Below, piece by piece: positions 20,324 to 29,823 of a stretch of 41,669 bases of DNA. Within the stretch, counting starts at the first letter, position 1. The number at the start of each line of letters is the position of its first letter. The stretch covers positions 123,864 through 165,532 of the forward strand of contig BFEA01001147.1 in assembly GCA_003427395.1 (NCBI GenBank), in the 5' to 3' direction. The notes under the pieces were generated by a model. It saw only the letters and a list, made by a program, of their open reading frames with translations. It made no database searches and was not told the origin of the DNA. The translations under genes and the position numbers were made by a program. Source of the stretch: Chara braunii. Taxonomy: Eukaryota; Streptophyta; Charophyceae; Charales; Characeae.

Positions 20324-20646
20324 CAGATGGCACGAACTCGCAAAAAAAGTGTGCGCGAGCAAGGGCAAAGACCAGCAGAGAGACAGAGCAGACAGCAAAG
20401 ACCAGCAAAGAGGCAGAGCAAATAGAAAAATTGGTCTCTATAAAGCAGGACATCGCATTATCTCTCCACAACCGCGATACAATCATGAGTTTTTCCATCT
20501 TCAAGCTGGACCGTGCCTTATCTGTTGCTGAGAAGGCTACTGCGCTATTTAGAGCTAGCGTGTCATCTGTCCACAGGAGTGGGTCACAGAACACAACAAT
20601 AAGAGAAGGACGATTTCGACCTGGAGTTCATTGCACCTCTGTGTGA
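20324..20646 (+). CDS. Basic then helical frame, possible C-terminal exon
   Basis: After the acceptor-like CCAG a frame runs to TGA at 20,646. It is first Lys/Arg/Glu-rich (KTSRETEQTAKTSKEAEQIE), then likely helical (KLVSIKQDIALSLHNRDTI and FKLDRALSVAEKATALFRAS). Such tails occur in trihelix or Myb/SANT-like proteins of plants, often transposon-related, but I cannot name a family with confidence. Together with the acidic frame upstream it could be one spliced gene. The phase does not match any simple join I tried, so the gene may be broken. Confidence 0.35.
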
Positions 20647-20727
20647 GAGAAGCAGAGACGGGGAGAGAGATACAGAAAGTCTGTGCGCCAGACCTTAAAC
20701 AGCGGGGGCCGGGGTGTCGGGGGGGGG

Positions 20728-20989
20728 NNNNNNNNNNNNNNNNNNNNNNNNNNNNNNNNNNNNNNNNNNNNNNNNNNNNNNNNNNNNNNNNNNNNNNNNN
20801 NNNNNNNNNNNNNNNNNNNNNNNNNNNNNNNNNNNNNNNNNNNNNNNNNNNNNNNNNNNNNNNNNNNNNNNNNNNNNNNNNNNNNNNNNNNNNNNNNNNN
20901 NNNNNNNNNNNNNNNNNNNNNNNNNNNNNNNNNNNNNNNNNNNNNNNNNNNNNNNNNNNNNNNNNNNNNNNNNNNNNNNNNNNNNNNNN
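20728..20989. other. Assembly gap (N run)
   Basis: 262 unknown bases, entered through a G run and left into GATA/GA repeats, so the missing part is probably low-complexity DNA. No protein call across it is meaningful. Confidence 1.
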
Positions 20990-20990
20990 G

Positions 20991-20996
20991 AGAGAT

Positions 20997-21042
<46 letters not shown>

Positions 21043-21043
21043 A
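20991..21043. repeat. (GATA)n then (GA)n microsatellite
   Basis: About seven GATA units then GA units at the right edge of the assembly gap. Confidence 0.95.
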
Positions 21044-21215
21044 CGGGGAGATGAAAACACTAAATCGTGTGCTTCGAACAGTCACTTAACAACACGTGGT
21101 CTGTTATTTATGACACACAATCGTACAATCTCTTCTAATGGTCATCTTTGTGCGATTGGTCCTAGAGGGACTATGTTATGAAAAAAACTGCAACCGTGGT
21201 TGTCCTCAATGCATG

Positions 21216-21623
21216 GTTGGGTGGTGCGTGCCACTATCTCTCTCATGCTCACATGTTGCAAAAATTTTGTCACGCAGTGGTGAACAGTGTTTGTTGCAGG
21301 GCAGCTCACGATTTAAGTGAGGCTTCCACACGTGTCGCCACATATAGAATGAAGCACAGCAATCCTACGGACTCGAAAAGGACGGTTCGCTACTGCGTGC
21401 CACTCTCTCTCAAACACAGTCATGTTAATAAATTTTTGACCCGCAGTAGTGAACCGAGCTTGTAGCCTTACAGCTCAACATGTAAACGCGGCTCCCTCAC
21501 GTGTCCATCGGCAGAATGAAATACCGCCATCCGGTACCGACAGAAAACAACGGTTGCCTACTGCGTGACACTTTCTCTCTCGCACTGCCATGTTGGTGAT
21601 TTTGTGTCACGCAATAGTGAACC
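21216..21623 (+). repeat. Tandem array of three foldback units U3-U5, period 168-169
   Basis: The word GCGTG(C/A)CACT starts at 21,226, 21,395 and 21,563, giving spacings of 169 and 168 bases, and flanking words recur too (CACGTGTC, AGAATGAA). Each repeat contains a foldback of about 72 bases: U3 21,216-21,286, U4 21,384-21,455 (GGTTCGCTACTGCG with CGCAGTAGTGAACC), U5 21,552-21,623 (TACTGCGTGACAC with GTGTCACGCAATA). Arms are conserved between units; the loops share only CT-rich and CATGTT words. Confidence 0.8.
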
Positions 21624-21627
21624 CTGC

Positions 21628-21634
21628 TTACATT

Positions 21635-21673
<39 letters not shown>

Positions 21674-21675
21674 GA
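21628..21675. repeat. (CT)n microsatellite
   Basis: CT units directly after foldback unit U5. Confidence 0.95.
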
Positions 21676-21869
21676 CAATCTCTCTCTATATTCAGTCATT
21701 GTTGTCGTTGCATGCCAGGTCCGCCAGAAGACCCAACGCTTGACATTTGCGAAAGTGCATAGCGTATCGTCCAGCAGGAGAAAAGGACGGGAACAAACCG
21801 CGAAAACCCACGACATGAGCCAAGAAAAACGATTTTCCCCCCAATACAAAACGCGGTTTGTACGAAAGG

Positions 21870-22055
21870 TGAACACGTTTTCAACGCGTTTCAACAAACT
21901 TTCAACACAGTTCAACAAGTTTTCAACACGTTTTAACAAGTTTTCAACATGTTTCAACAAGGTGTCAACAACTCTTCAACAACTTTTCTACAAGTTTTCT
22001 ACAATTGTTCAACAATTGGACCAACATCCTTTCAACAGTTGGACCAACAGCTGAA
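21870..22055 (+). repeat. CAACA-rich minisatellite, locus 2
   Basis: About 185 bases of 10-12 base units (ACGTTTCAACAA, AGTTTTCAACAC and variants), arranged for part of its length as 21-base double units. The + strand frame stays open across it and would encode a seven-residue repeat (FNKFSTR-like), but a protein-coding role is not supported by anything nearby. Confidence 0.75.
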
Positions 22056-22263
22056 CACACCAGTTTTAATTTTTCCAATATTTGGTGAGCGTTGGTTTCC
22101 TTGACTTTTGGTAGAACACATGACCCCCCCCCCCGCCAAACAATTTATAAACACGGTTCCAAAGGTTGAAATATGGTGTCCACATGTGTTCATCCTGCCT
22201 CAAAATTTGCCCCAATTTTTGTGTTGTAAGGCCACTTGAGGGCTTAATCTTTGCTAAAATATC

Positions 22264-22656
22264 AATAATAATAATGATAATAGTAATAATAATATTAATA
22301 ATAATAATTATAATAATAATAATAATAACAATAGAAAGAACAATAGCGAGCTCCAGCAATCAATCATCATCCTACACATGAGACCAGATGGCCTTGGCTT
22401 CGAACCAGCAGCAAAACCGCATCTTTAGATCCGCCGAATAAGAACATATCAAGAGCTCATAATTGACAGTGCTGAAAAAGTCCCAACATCATCATCAACA
22501 AAGAACCAGAGTTGATCTCTTATCTGGCGATTAGTGCCTTAGACTACATGAGGCAGAGCCTACTTATCCTTCACTGCAATGCAGTTGGTGACACCAACTG
22601 TTTCCCCGTAGTATGTGCAGATATCGGATAATGACGTCGTCTCAAGCACCAAGTAT
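22264..22656 (-). repeat. R1 copy 2 with (AAT)n edge
   Basis: (AAT)n at 22,264-22,335, then the R1 body (CAAGAGCTCATAATTGACAG, CATCATCATCAACAAAGAAC) up to CAAGCACCAA/GTATGCC. In the retroposon reading the (ATT)n tail is its 3' end on the minus strand. Confidence 0.75.
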
Positions 22657-24430
22657 GCCTACCGCATCACTCACAACCTCGATCCCCAACACACACTATG
22701 TCATGCGCACCCAAGGACCTTCGTGCACCCATCCAGCTATGACAACACAACTCGGCTATGGCTGCGCGCCCTTCACACTGCTCGCCCGTGAGTGCGTGAG
22801 CGTTGGCTAGCATACAGCGCAGCAACACTTATGCAATGTGCAGCCCGTCCCAGAATGTCAAACAAGGAGGCCGGGCTTCCTACATGGAAAGTGTCCGGCG
22901 TGCTGCTGCGGCTAGGCGCGTGCTGGGATCTTACCCGGAAACTCCCGGCAGACCCGATCTGTCACAGGTCCAAGGTCGTCCGATACAGGCCCAGGACCTG
23001 TGTTAGTCGCCTGTGCCCGACTGTGTCTATATTTCCGTGTTGTGTCTGCAAGTCCGTGTTGTATCCGTATGCCGAGTCTCTGTCTGCACGTCTGCTTTGC
23101 CTGTATACATGTATGTCTTTATGTGTGTATATATATATTTTGTCCGTTTGTTTGTATGATTTTGTCTGTTTTGTCTGTTCTGCAAGAAACATGAAAGTGG
23201 ACGAAGCACAGAAATCCAAATTGCACATTCACACTTACGTCCAAGTAGTCAACTCAAGAGCAGAAAGCACAACGGAGCCAAAGAACCATCCATTTCAGAA
23301 TGATACAGCAGATCGTGAGTCAATGTTCATGCCCAATCGGGCTATACCAACAACAATACCCAATGTAGCTCTCTACTGAGATGGCGCCAGATGCCCTACC
23401 TACTCTACGAGCTACCCTATGACAGAAACCACACAACTTAACGACCAGCCAGCGATGACGTCAACACCAATGTCGTCCTCCCTTTTACCAGGTACGTACT
23501 TGATGCCCCTTCTATTTTCTTCCCACGCCCGCCTGTCCGTCTGTCTGTTGCTGTCTGTTTGTCCGTTTTCGTTGGTATTGTATGTTTGACGCTGCCTGTT
23601 GACGACTGTCTGTCTGCCCGGGTCAGACTGTTGTGTCTGATTGTTCCTATTCGTCTGAAACGACATTCACCCCTGTGTAGTAGCGAATGCAGATCCAAGG
23701 TTCGATCCTTAGATTTACCTTGCCTGTGTAGAGCATTTGTATTGACCCTGAGAGTACAACATGTGGCTTGTATACCTGTAACACTAGGTAGACCATCATA
23801 GGGTCCGCAGGCTGCAGCTGCTACAGTGTCCGAAAGACCATGTCTGAACCTTCCGAAAGGTCCTAGCAGTGACCTTTTCGAAGCTTCCCGTGATTAGGCT
23901 GAGGCAAGTGGGCAAATGGTAGAGCCTACCCGTGTTGAGTTAACAGTCCCAGTCCCAGTCAGTCCTAGTCCAATCAAGCAAACACCTCATAGGGCTGTGC
24001 GCACTACGAGCATGGGAGAGGGCCAGACCATCGTGCCACATAAGTACAAATCAAGACACAGCGCCCAGTCATTCGTTCATTCTTGCAGAAGCGCTGTTAC
24101 AACATCTTGTGCGAAGGTGGTTTGCAGGTTGTCTGAAGACGAAGTGGGCTAGAAGAGGTTGCGCACAGCGCTAGCGTACAGGCAGCCATAGCTGCCATAG
24201 CTATAGCCGGTCTGTGTGTGTTGTGTGAGTGTTCAAAGTGATGCTTGGGGGATACTCAGCGTGACCCGGTGTGTGAATAGTGAGTTGTTTGGGCGTTGAG
24301 CCGCCACAGTCGGTCAAGAGCGAACTCTAGTCTGGGTGTCATATCTCTGAGTATTGAGTGGGTGTATGTCACCGGTTTGTTGTGCTGCTGTTTATACGCA
24401 TGAAAAGTGTGAATGAAGGGGACTCTGATT
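22657..24430. other. No confirmed gene; splice-like signals
   Basis: Open + frames (22,792-23,379; 22,803-23,006) show no recognisable domain. TTACCAG/GTACGT near 23,491 is a strong 5' splice match, followed by TCTG/TTTGTC-rich intron-like DNA. A similar TCTG-rich stretch lies at 23,090-23,190 and again after R1 copy 3. The region could contain short exons of an unknown gene, but I cannot build a consistent model. Confidence 0.3.
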
Positions 24431-24437
24431 GCAAACA

Positions 24438-24806
24438 ATAATAATAATGATAATAATAATAATAATATTAATAATAATAATAATAATAAAGAACAATGAC
24501 AAATCTTCAAAAATCATTCAACATCATGCATATGGGACCAGATAGTCTTGACCTTGAACCAATCTGCANAACTTTATCACGAGATTCACCNAATAAGGAC
24601 ACACTAAGAGTTTATAGNTGATGATGCCGAAATAGCCCCACCATCATCATCATTGAAGAACTAAAGTTGATAACCTACCCAGCGATTAGTGCCCAGACTA
24701 CATGTGGAAGATCCTATCCATCTTATACCNAAATGTTGCCAATGTCGTCAACAGTTGTCCGAAGTANGNGCAGATCGTAGCCAATGCCGATCGCCTCAAG
24801 CACTAA
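24438..24806 (-). repeat. R1 copy 3 with (AAT)n edge
   Basis: (AAT)n to about 24,489 followed by the R1 body (GGGACCAGATAGTCTTGACC, GGAAGATCCTATCCAT) ending CGCCTCAAGCACTAAG. Several N calls. Confidence 0.75.
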
Positions 24807-24829
24807 GCAANCCCCCCCCTTTCATCNTG

Positions 24830-24975
24830 TCAGTCTATCTGTCTGTTNTTNTGAACTTTTGTTTGTCNGTCTGCCTCTATCTGTGTCATCCTTGTTTGTC
24901 TTCGATTGTATGTCCGCTGCTTTTACCTGTTGTCANTTCGGTGTGCCACTTGTTTGTATGCATGTGAAGTGACAA
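24830..24975. repeat. TCTG-rich pyrimidine stretch
   Basis: Repeated TGTCTGTC/TTTGTC words, intron-like, after R1 copy 3. Confidence 0.5.
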
Positions 24976-24987
24976 ATCTGTTTTGCA

Positions 24988-25380
24988 AATAATATTAATA
25001 ATAATAACAATAATAGTACTAACAATAACTAATAATAATAATAATGATAATAAAAAATAATAATAGTAATGATCGATGGCTAATCATCAGAAACCAAGCA
25101 GCGCTATACTCACAGACCCAGATAGCCGTGATTCAAAACCAAACGCAGAGTTGCAGCACGAGTACCATAAACTAAGAACACTCATATTTGGTAATGCTGG
25201 AATGGTCTCACTTTTATTGACAGAAACCACATGTCGGATTCCTGCCCTAGTGCTCAGTGCCGGGACTACGATTGGCAGATCCCATATAGCCTAATCTGTA
25301 ACGCCGTTGGTGACGTCAACGGCTTCCCGGGGTATGAGCAGACCTTGGTCATTGTCAACCACCTCGGGCACAAGGTATGT
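24988..25380 (-). repeat. R1 copy 4 with (AAT)n edge
   Basis: (AAT)n with interruptions to about 25,068, then the R1 body ending GGGCACAAG/GTATGT. A + strand frame at 25,076-25,294 contains DSRDSKPNAELQHEYHK and a later NAG, matching the minus-strand frame of copy 1. The following 25,381-25,740 holds no recognised gene. Confidence 0.75.
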
Positions 25381-25773
25381 CCCAACACACAGATGACATG
25401 TACCTATTTCGTTGAGTCTCGACGATATGTGTGCAAGTCCTCGTTCAAGTGGGTGAGTCTCAGTTTGGTAAAGTCGGATGACGTTATTGACGATCGACCC
25501 GCAGAAGTTGTTGGAAGGCCCCTCCAAGTATAGGAGTGTTGCTGATGTTAAGCAGGTTTTGCATTGTATGAATAAAACAATCAGCATTCAACCTGCTTGG
25601 CAGTTGCTCTTTGGGTGGGGGGATTTGTCGGGAGTAGCATTGACATGAGAGCTATGGTGACGGCGTGCATCTTGGAACATCTCCAGGAAGACGAAAGACA
25701 AAGAAGAAACGAAGTAGCATGTGGCAGAGTCACATAATGGACAGCTCGACACAGTCCCTTCAATCTCGCTCTC

Positions 25774-25876
25774 TCTCCTCTTCTCTTCTATCCTTCTTTC
25801 CCCTCTTCTCTTCAATCCTTCTCTCCCCTCTTCTCTTAGATCTTTCCTTCTCCTCTTTACTTCGATCTTTCTCTTT
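25774..25876 (+). repeat. 25-base pyrimidine minisatellite
   Basis: About four units of the type CTTCTCTTCAATCCTTCTCT plus CCCCT, diverging to the right, in a longer C/T-rich tract (25,740-25,935). Confidence 0.75.
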
Positions 25877-25935
25877 CTTTTTTTCCTCTTCGACTTCTAT
25901 CTTTCTCTCCTATTCTTCAACTTTCTTTCTCTCAG

Positions 25936-26050
25936 GCTTGTCAAGCCCCGGCCCCGGGGCCCCGGCAGGGGTCCGGGGGTCCCGGGGTGGGCACCCCCAG
26001 CCCCAGCTCCAGACCCCCCCCCAAAAAAAAAAAAAAAAAAAAAAAAAAAA
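25936..26050. repeat. C-rich island ending in 28 A
   Basis: C/G-rich sequence (GGCCCCGGGGCCCCGG) and a run of C followed by 28 consecutive A (26,023-26,050). Could be the 3' end of a retroposed sequence, but no gene body precedes it. Confidence 0.7.
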
Positions 26051-26079
26051 GTGGGAGGTGCGCAGCGAGAGCCCGCACC

Positions 26080-26108
26080 ACATGGGCTAAACCCCAAAAT
26101 TGGGGTTT
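26080..26108. repeat. Small palindrome AAACCCC/GGGGTTT
   Basis: TAAACCCCAAAATTGGGGTT: 7-base arms around AAAATT. Confidence 0.5.
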
Positions 26109-26182
26109 TATGCCCCACCCCGGACCCCCCCCGGGGCCACACCCACCACTCCTGGGACCGGGGTAGCTGTTGGTGCGTGGTC

Positions 26183-26283
26183 GGGGGCGGGGTTGAGTGT
26201 TGGTGGGGGCGGGGGTGCGGGGTGCGGGGCGCGGGGCTCGGGGCGGGGGCGGGGATGCGGGGCCCGGGGGTGCGGGGCCCGGT
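26183..26283 (+). repeat. G-run-rich island, G-quadruplex-prone
   Basis: More than ten runs of four or five G with 1-3 base spacers (GGGGGCGGGGG, GCGGGGCGCGGGG). C runs on the same strand at 26,115-26,145 give the same potential on the other strand. Not coding. Confidence 0.85.
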
Positions 26284-26319
26284 ACGGTTATGTAGTAAGT
26301 CGTTGTGGCTCCACTCACA

Positions 26320-26413
26320 CCCATACACACACATCCTCGTGCACACACGCTCGTACTCACATTCATATTCGCGCAACCAGACCAATAAGCGTGGCAGTGT
26401 ATCTTTACATGTC
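26320..26413 (-). repeat. Conserved core M5 with (CA)n, inverted
   Basis: On the minus strand ACATGTAAAGATACACTGCC and ACGCTTATT is followed by TG-rich DNA, the same arrangement as cores M2 and M3 (TACACTGCCAC, then TTATT, then (TG)n). Confidence 0.65.
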
Positions 26414-26527
26414 CTAATGGCAGATCCTATCTAGCCTAGGCTACGAAGCCGACATATGACATCAACAGCATTTCCGAAGTACGTGCATATGGTGACCAAT
26501 GTCGCATGCTTCTCGCCTCAGGTATGT
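26414..26527 (-). repeat. R1 copy 5, truncated
   Basis: GGCAGATCCTATCTAGCC through CATTTCCGAAGTACGTGCAT to CGCCTCAG/GTATGT; the (AAT)n side of the family is missing. It abuts core M5, so one repeat interrupted the other. Confidence 0.7.
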
Positions 26528-26601
26528 CTCTCTTCTCTCTCACCACCTCATTCCCCCATCACACAGATGCCACGTGTCCCCATGGATCACCATGCATCTG
26601 A

Positions 26602-26602
26602 A

Positions 26603-26659
<57 letters not shown>
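26602..26659. repeat. (AAT)n microsatellite
   Basis: About nineteen AAT units. Confidence 0.95.
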
Positions 26660-26787
26660 CAGGGTTACCCGCGTTCCGGACAGGCCGAACGCCGGAACCC
26701 GAACGCCCGAACGTACGGGACCCCTTCGGCAGGCGTTCGGCCGTTCGGGCCGAAAGCGAACAAAAAAAAAAAAAAAAAAAAAAAAAA
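26660..26787. repeat. GC-rich foldback segment with A tract
   Basis: Begins CAGGGTTACCCGCGTTCCGG and contains mutually complementary words (CGAACGCC with GGCGTTCG; TTCGGGCCGAA), then 27 A (26,761-26,787). The CAGGG start is typical of hAT transposon ends, but I find no matching far end. Confidence 0.5.
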
Positions 26788-26949
26788 TTCAAACAAATCC
26801 GAAAAAAAAACTACGTTATGGAGATAAATAAACTAAACAACATTTTCCCGGGCACTACATCCAAATTCTTTACCAAATTTGAATTAAAAATCAAATACTA
26901 AAAATAAACACTATGATAAAAATAAGAAAAAATAAAAAGAGAATTAAAA

Positions 26950-27260
26950 TGAGTGAGTGTGTCATCACCTTTTCGACACGGCCATCTTTGCCGATTTTTA
27001 ATTACTTTTTGGCATTGACAAATGCCCTGAAAATTAACACATATGTAGTTTACATAATCAATAACTCGTTAAAATTTGTTCAAAAAATAATAATTTTTTT
27101 TAGGCCTCGAAATAAAGTGAAAAAAAAANGTTAAAAGTGAAAAAAAACAAAATAGTGAGTAGGCGAGCACGTTTTGACACCCCCATCTTTGACGATTTTT
27201 AATGTTTTTTTCGTTGAGCAGAATGGCGTTAAAATTTATACGCCTGTAGGCTTCTCTCTC
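26950..27260 (+). repeat. Diverged 201-base tandem duplication
   Basis: GCCATCTTTGCCGATTTTTAAT at 26,981 recurs as CCCATCTTTGACGATTTTTAAT at 27,182. Flanking words also match: GTGAG before, GTTAAAATTT/GAAAATTAAC and TGTAG after. The surrounding 26,790-27,650 is otherwise AT- and pyrimidine-rich without a gene. Confidence 0.7.
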
Positions 27261-27647
27261 GCTCAGGCCTCTAGGCAGGGACATTCTCAACCCTTGCGAG
27301 TGCGAACGGGGAGTTCCACCCCGAATTCCTGAGTGGCATATGCCATTTTTGGGATGATCGTTGGTGGCCTGAGTGATACAAAAATGAGAGACAGAAGGCA
27401 CACAACATTCATATGTAGGTCCTTTTTTTTTTTTTTTTTTAATGTAAGTCTTATTGACATACCTTCCCTCCATATTTTTCCTTTTTGTTGTCTTAAATGT
27501 TTCTNCCCTAACCTTCTTATCATATTAAATTCTTACCTCTTCTCAGTACCTACCCATTTCTTCTTCACTGCTTCTCCTTAGTTTCATCTTTTTCCCTCCT
27601 TTCTCCTTATGCTCTTCTTACTTTCTTGTCACCTTCTTTTGTCATTT

Positions 27648-28460
27648 CTAGAATACGAATCCTCTTTCTTCTTTCTCCATCTCTTCTACCGTAACCCAAT
27701 CCCCAGACCAGAAATTATAGACCAAGCCAAACATGGCGGGAATACCATCTACGCAGATTTCCGAGCGCACTTCCTCTTTTAGTTTCTCCCAGTACCCAAA
27801 TCGCTCCTCCATGAAATAAACTCTAATGTACACGTTTACGACGAACAAAATGTTGCTAAAATCACTTCCGGAGAATTTGGAGCCCATTTCCAGATATAGG
27901 CAGTAAATCATGTGAGGGGTGGAGAAATCATACCCCCTATCGGGTACTTTCAATGCTGCTTCAGCGGCCATCTCTACCCTTTCTTGACAAAAAAACACTT
28001 CTTCGACAATAAAATCCGAGAGCGTGGTTCTAACGTATCGGACTGAAAGAGTAAAGTCTTTGGCTGGAATCATTTTGTTTTCCTTTAGAACTTCACTTGT
28101 GTCTATTTCTGGACCTTCCTTCTTCCTAATTCTGAGCCTTACTTTTGCCATCCCTGTGAGCATCAGCAGATAGTCTTCTATCCCTTGATTGAAATTTGAT
28201 TCAAAATCATGCCAGAGACTCGCAGCCACGTAGATGGTGACTCTCACACTACGTCATTCCTCCCTCACATCCCAACTCGTTTCTACCCACAAAAATGTCT
28301 CGCTTAATAACGGGTAACCCCACCATGATTCACTAAGTTTTGCTCGTCTTCTTCCTTTTGGCAGCGTCATCTCTAGCCCATTATCATTCCTAACTAGTGC
28401 CTCGACCTTGGACACTTGTTCTGCATAAGGCATCTTGATTAAATCCCAAAGACCTGTCAC
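27648..28460 (-). pseudogene. Retrotransposon gag-like N-terminal domain, relic
   Basis: A 270-codon minus-strand frame broken once by TGA at 28,254-28,256. Its product is homologous to the start of element B (31,990-32,644, + strand). Shared words include FLWVE/FVWVE, YCLYLEMG, VYFMEER/VYFMEPR, GIPAMFGLVY/SIPIMFGMVY and GDWVTVEE/GDWMSVEE. The domain is unknown to me; in element B it precedes the capsid. It is less decayed than its partner and has no capsid after it, since the downstream side runs into pyrimidine-rich DNA at about 27,650. Likely a separate, truncated copy of the same retroelement lineage. Confidence 0.7.
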
Positions 28461-28625
28461 AAGGGTAAGCCAAAGGACAATTTATTTAATGCTTCACCTA
28501 CCAGTTTTTGGGTACCCTTATTATGGAATAGTCTGACCTAAAGATAGGTACCTCTTTCTCCTTAGTTTTTCTTGGCATACCCACTTCATTCTTTTAGCTT
28601 CTTCTGGTCTGATCCCAGTAAAGAT

Positions 28626-28760
28626 CATGAGGGTCCAAATTACTTTTCCTTGCCTCTTTTTTAGTTAGTGATGACTAACTAAAAGAGAGGCATGAGGGTC
28701 CAAATTACTCAGATGTATTTCACCCCTTGCCTCTCTTTTAGTTAGTGATGACAGAACCCC
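28626..28760. repeat. 19-base hairpin with a third, competing arm
   Basis: TGCCTCTTTTTTAGTTAGT (28,651-28,669) pairs over a GATG loop with 28,674-28,692, with one T-G pair. A second left arm with C at that site recurs at 28,728-28,746 and pairs perfectly. The unit CATGAGGGTCCAAATTACT is duplicated at 28,626 and 28,691 (65-base spacing). Confidence 0.75.
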
Positions 28761-29195
28761 CCGTCTTCATCCTATCTTACTCCCCTTCTTTTGATGATCC
28801 CTTTACATCAAGTACGTGACTATCCCGCAAGTTCTTTGATGCGATATACAGGTAACCCTCTCTATCGCATAGTTATCGCCCCTAACCCATCCAAACTTAA
28901 TCTAGACGAAGGCTTATTCCCCCACAGACATTCCCCAACAATACCCTGTCTCGGGCAGACGCCACCCTTTTCTACTCCACCTATAACACAATCCGGCCCA
29001 TGTTTCTTTCATTTAGCTAGCAGATTTCAGTCTATGACTTAACAAGTTTCCTTCTTATCTTATTTCGCCTCAATATCCAACATTTTAAATCCTTATATAA
29101 TCTTTTCATACAATAAGTAGGATACCAACCCACAGATTTTTATCTGACATAATATAAACATCAAGAGTNNTATACACATCCTCCTATCAGGAAAC
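28761..29195. other. No recognisable gene
   Basis: AT-rich to mixed DNA. One 83-codon + frame (28,791-29,042) without a domain. Two N at 29,169. Confidence 0.5.
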
Positions 29196-29198
29196 GCA

Positions 29199-29590
29199 AA
29201 CTACGCAACTACAGGAGGGTCAGGTATGCGAGATGTTGCTTGGGGTCCTTGTTGGTGAGGNTGGGGAAGGACGGTCAACTGNCGTTCTTGANACAGCTGG
29301 TAAGGGTTATGATGCGGGCGGTTAGGCNGNTCGAAGCGTAGCGGACACTCCCCGTAACNCCTTGCGTACCTATATGAGTAGAAAACCATTTCCTTAGGGT
29401 TTGGAGAATGCATGCGCCTTTCCTCCCGATACCTTCGTGCCCTCAACCCTTCCTCCTTCTCTTCTGACCCTTCATCATCGTCTCTCCAATCTTCCCATTT
29501 CTTAGTCAAATCTATAGGCCTTTCAGGTGTCTTCCCTTGTCTGCCGCCTCTTCCTCTACCAGTACCGGTCCCACGACCTTTAGGTGCCAT
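29199..29590 (-). pseudogene. gag N-terminal fragment, element A family
   Basis: Reads from ATG at 29,590 (minus strand): MAPKGRGTGTGRGRGGRQGK, then RPIDLTKKWEDW, an acidic stretch, and VFYSYRYA. The Arg/Gly-rich start suggests nucleic-acid binding. It is homologous to the relic at 4,254. It lies about 210 bases after the primer binding site at 29,804, as expected of gag. The frame ends at 29,199 in DNA not seen in element A, so the element is cut there. Several N bases make codons uncertain. Confidence 0.7.
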
Positions 29591-29803
29591 ATTCGTCAAC
29601 TTTTACTATAAGTCGATTAATTGTACTTAGGTATCAATCAACCTATACCCTACGCACTGATTTGTCGACTACTTGTTACTAACAACGCGAGCCACCTTAT
29701 TCCGCTTAGAACCTTAGTCAATTTTGACTTCGATAATTGTCGTTTTGTCAGGATCTTGCCTTACCCGAGCTCGTTCTCTAAGCACCTCGGCTAGGAAGCG
29801 AGA

Positions 29804-29821
29804 TCCCCGGCAACGGCGTCA
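29804..29821 (-). promoter_or_regulatory. Primer binding site, tRNA-Asp type, one mismatch
   Basis: Minus strand TGACGCCGTTGCCGGGGA; it differs from the site at 3,628 by one transition. It lies two bases after the LTR end at 29,824, with the same spacing as in element A. Confidence 0.85.
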
Positions 29822-29823
29822 CC

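Noticed and set aside
20326-20425. An ATG frame beginning MARTRKK, like the first residues of histone H3, downstream of the H3-like core.
   Set aside because: It is only 33 codons long, overlaps a longer frame, and lies 3' of the H3 core on the same strand, so one transcript cannot join tail and core in the right order. Five matching residues can be chance.
20555-21085. Open frames across the N gap.
   Set aside because: They consist mostly of unknown residues, so no protein can be claimed.
26080-26108. A ciliate-type telomere seed (CCCCAAAA/TTTTGGGG).
   Set aside because: Only one unit is present, without tandem repetition, and it lies inside a GC island.
25721-26434. A 237-codon + strand frame across CT-rich, poly-A and G-rich DNA.
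   Set aside because: The product is low-complexity (poly-Lys, Gly-rich, Leu/Ser-rich) and the frame crosses several unrelated repeats.
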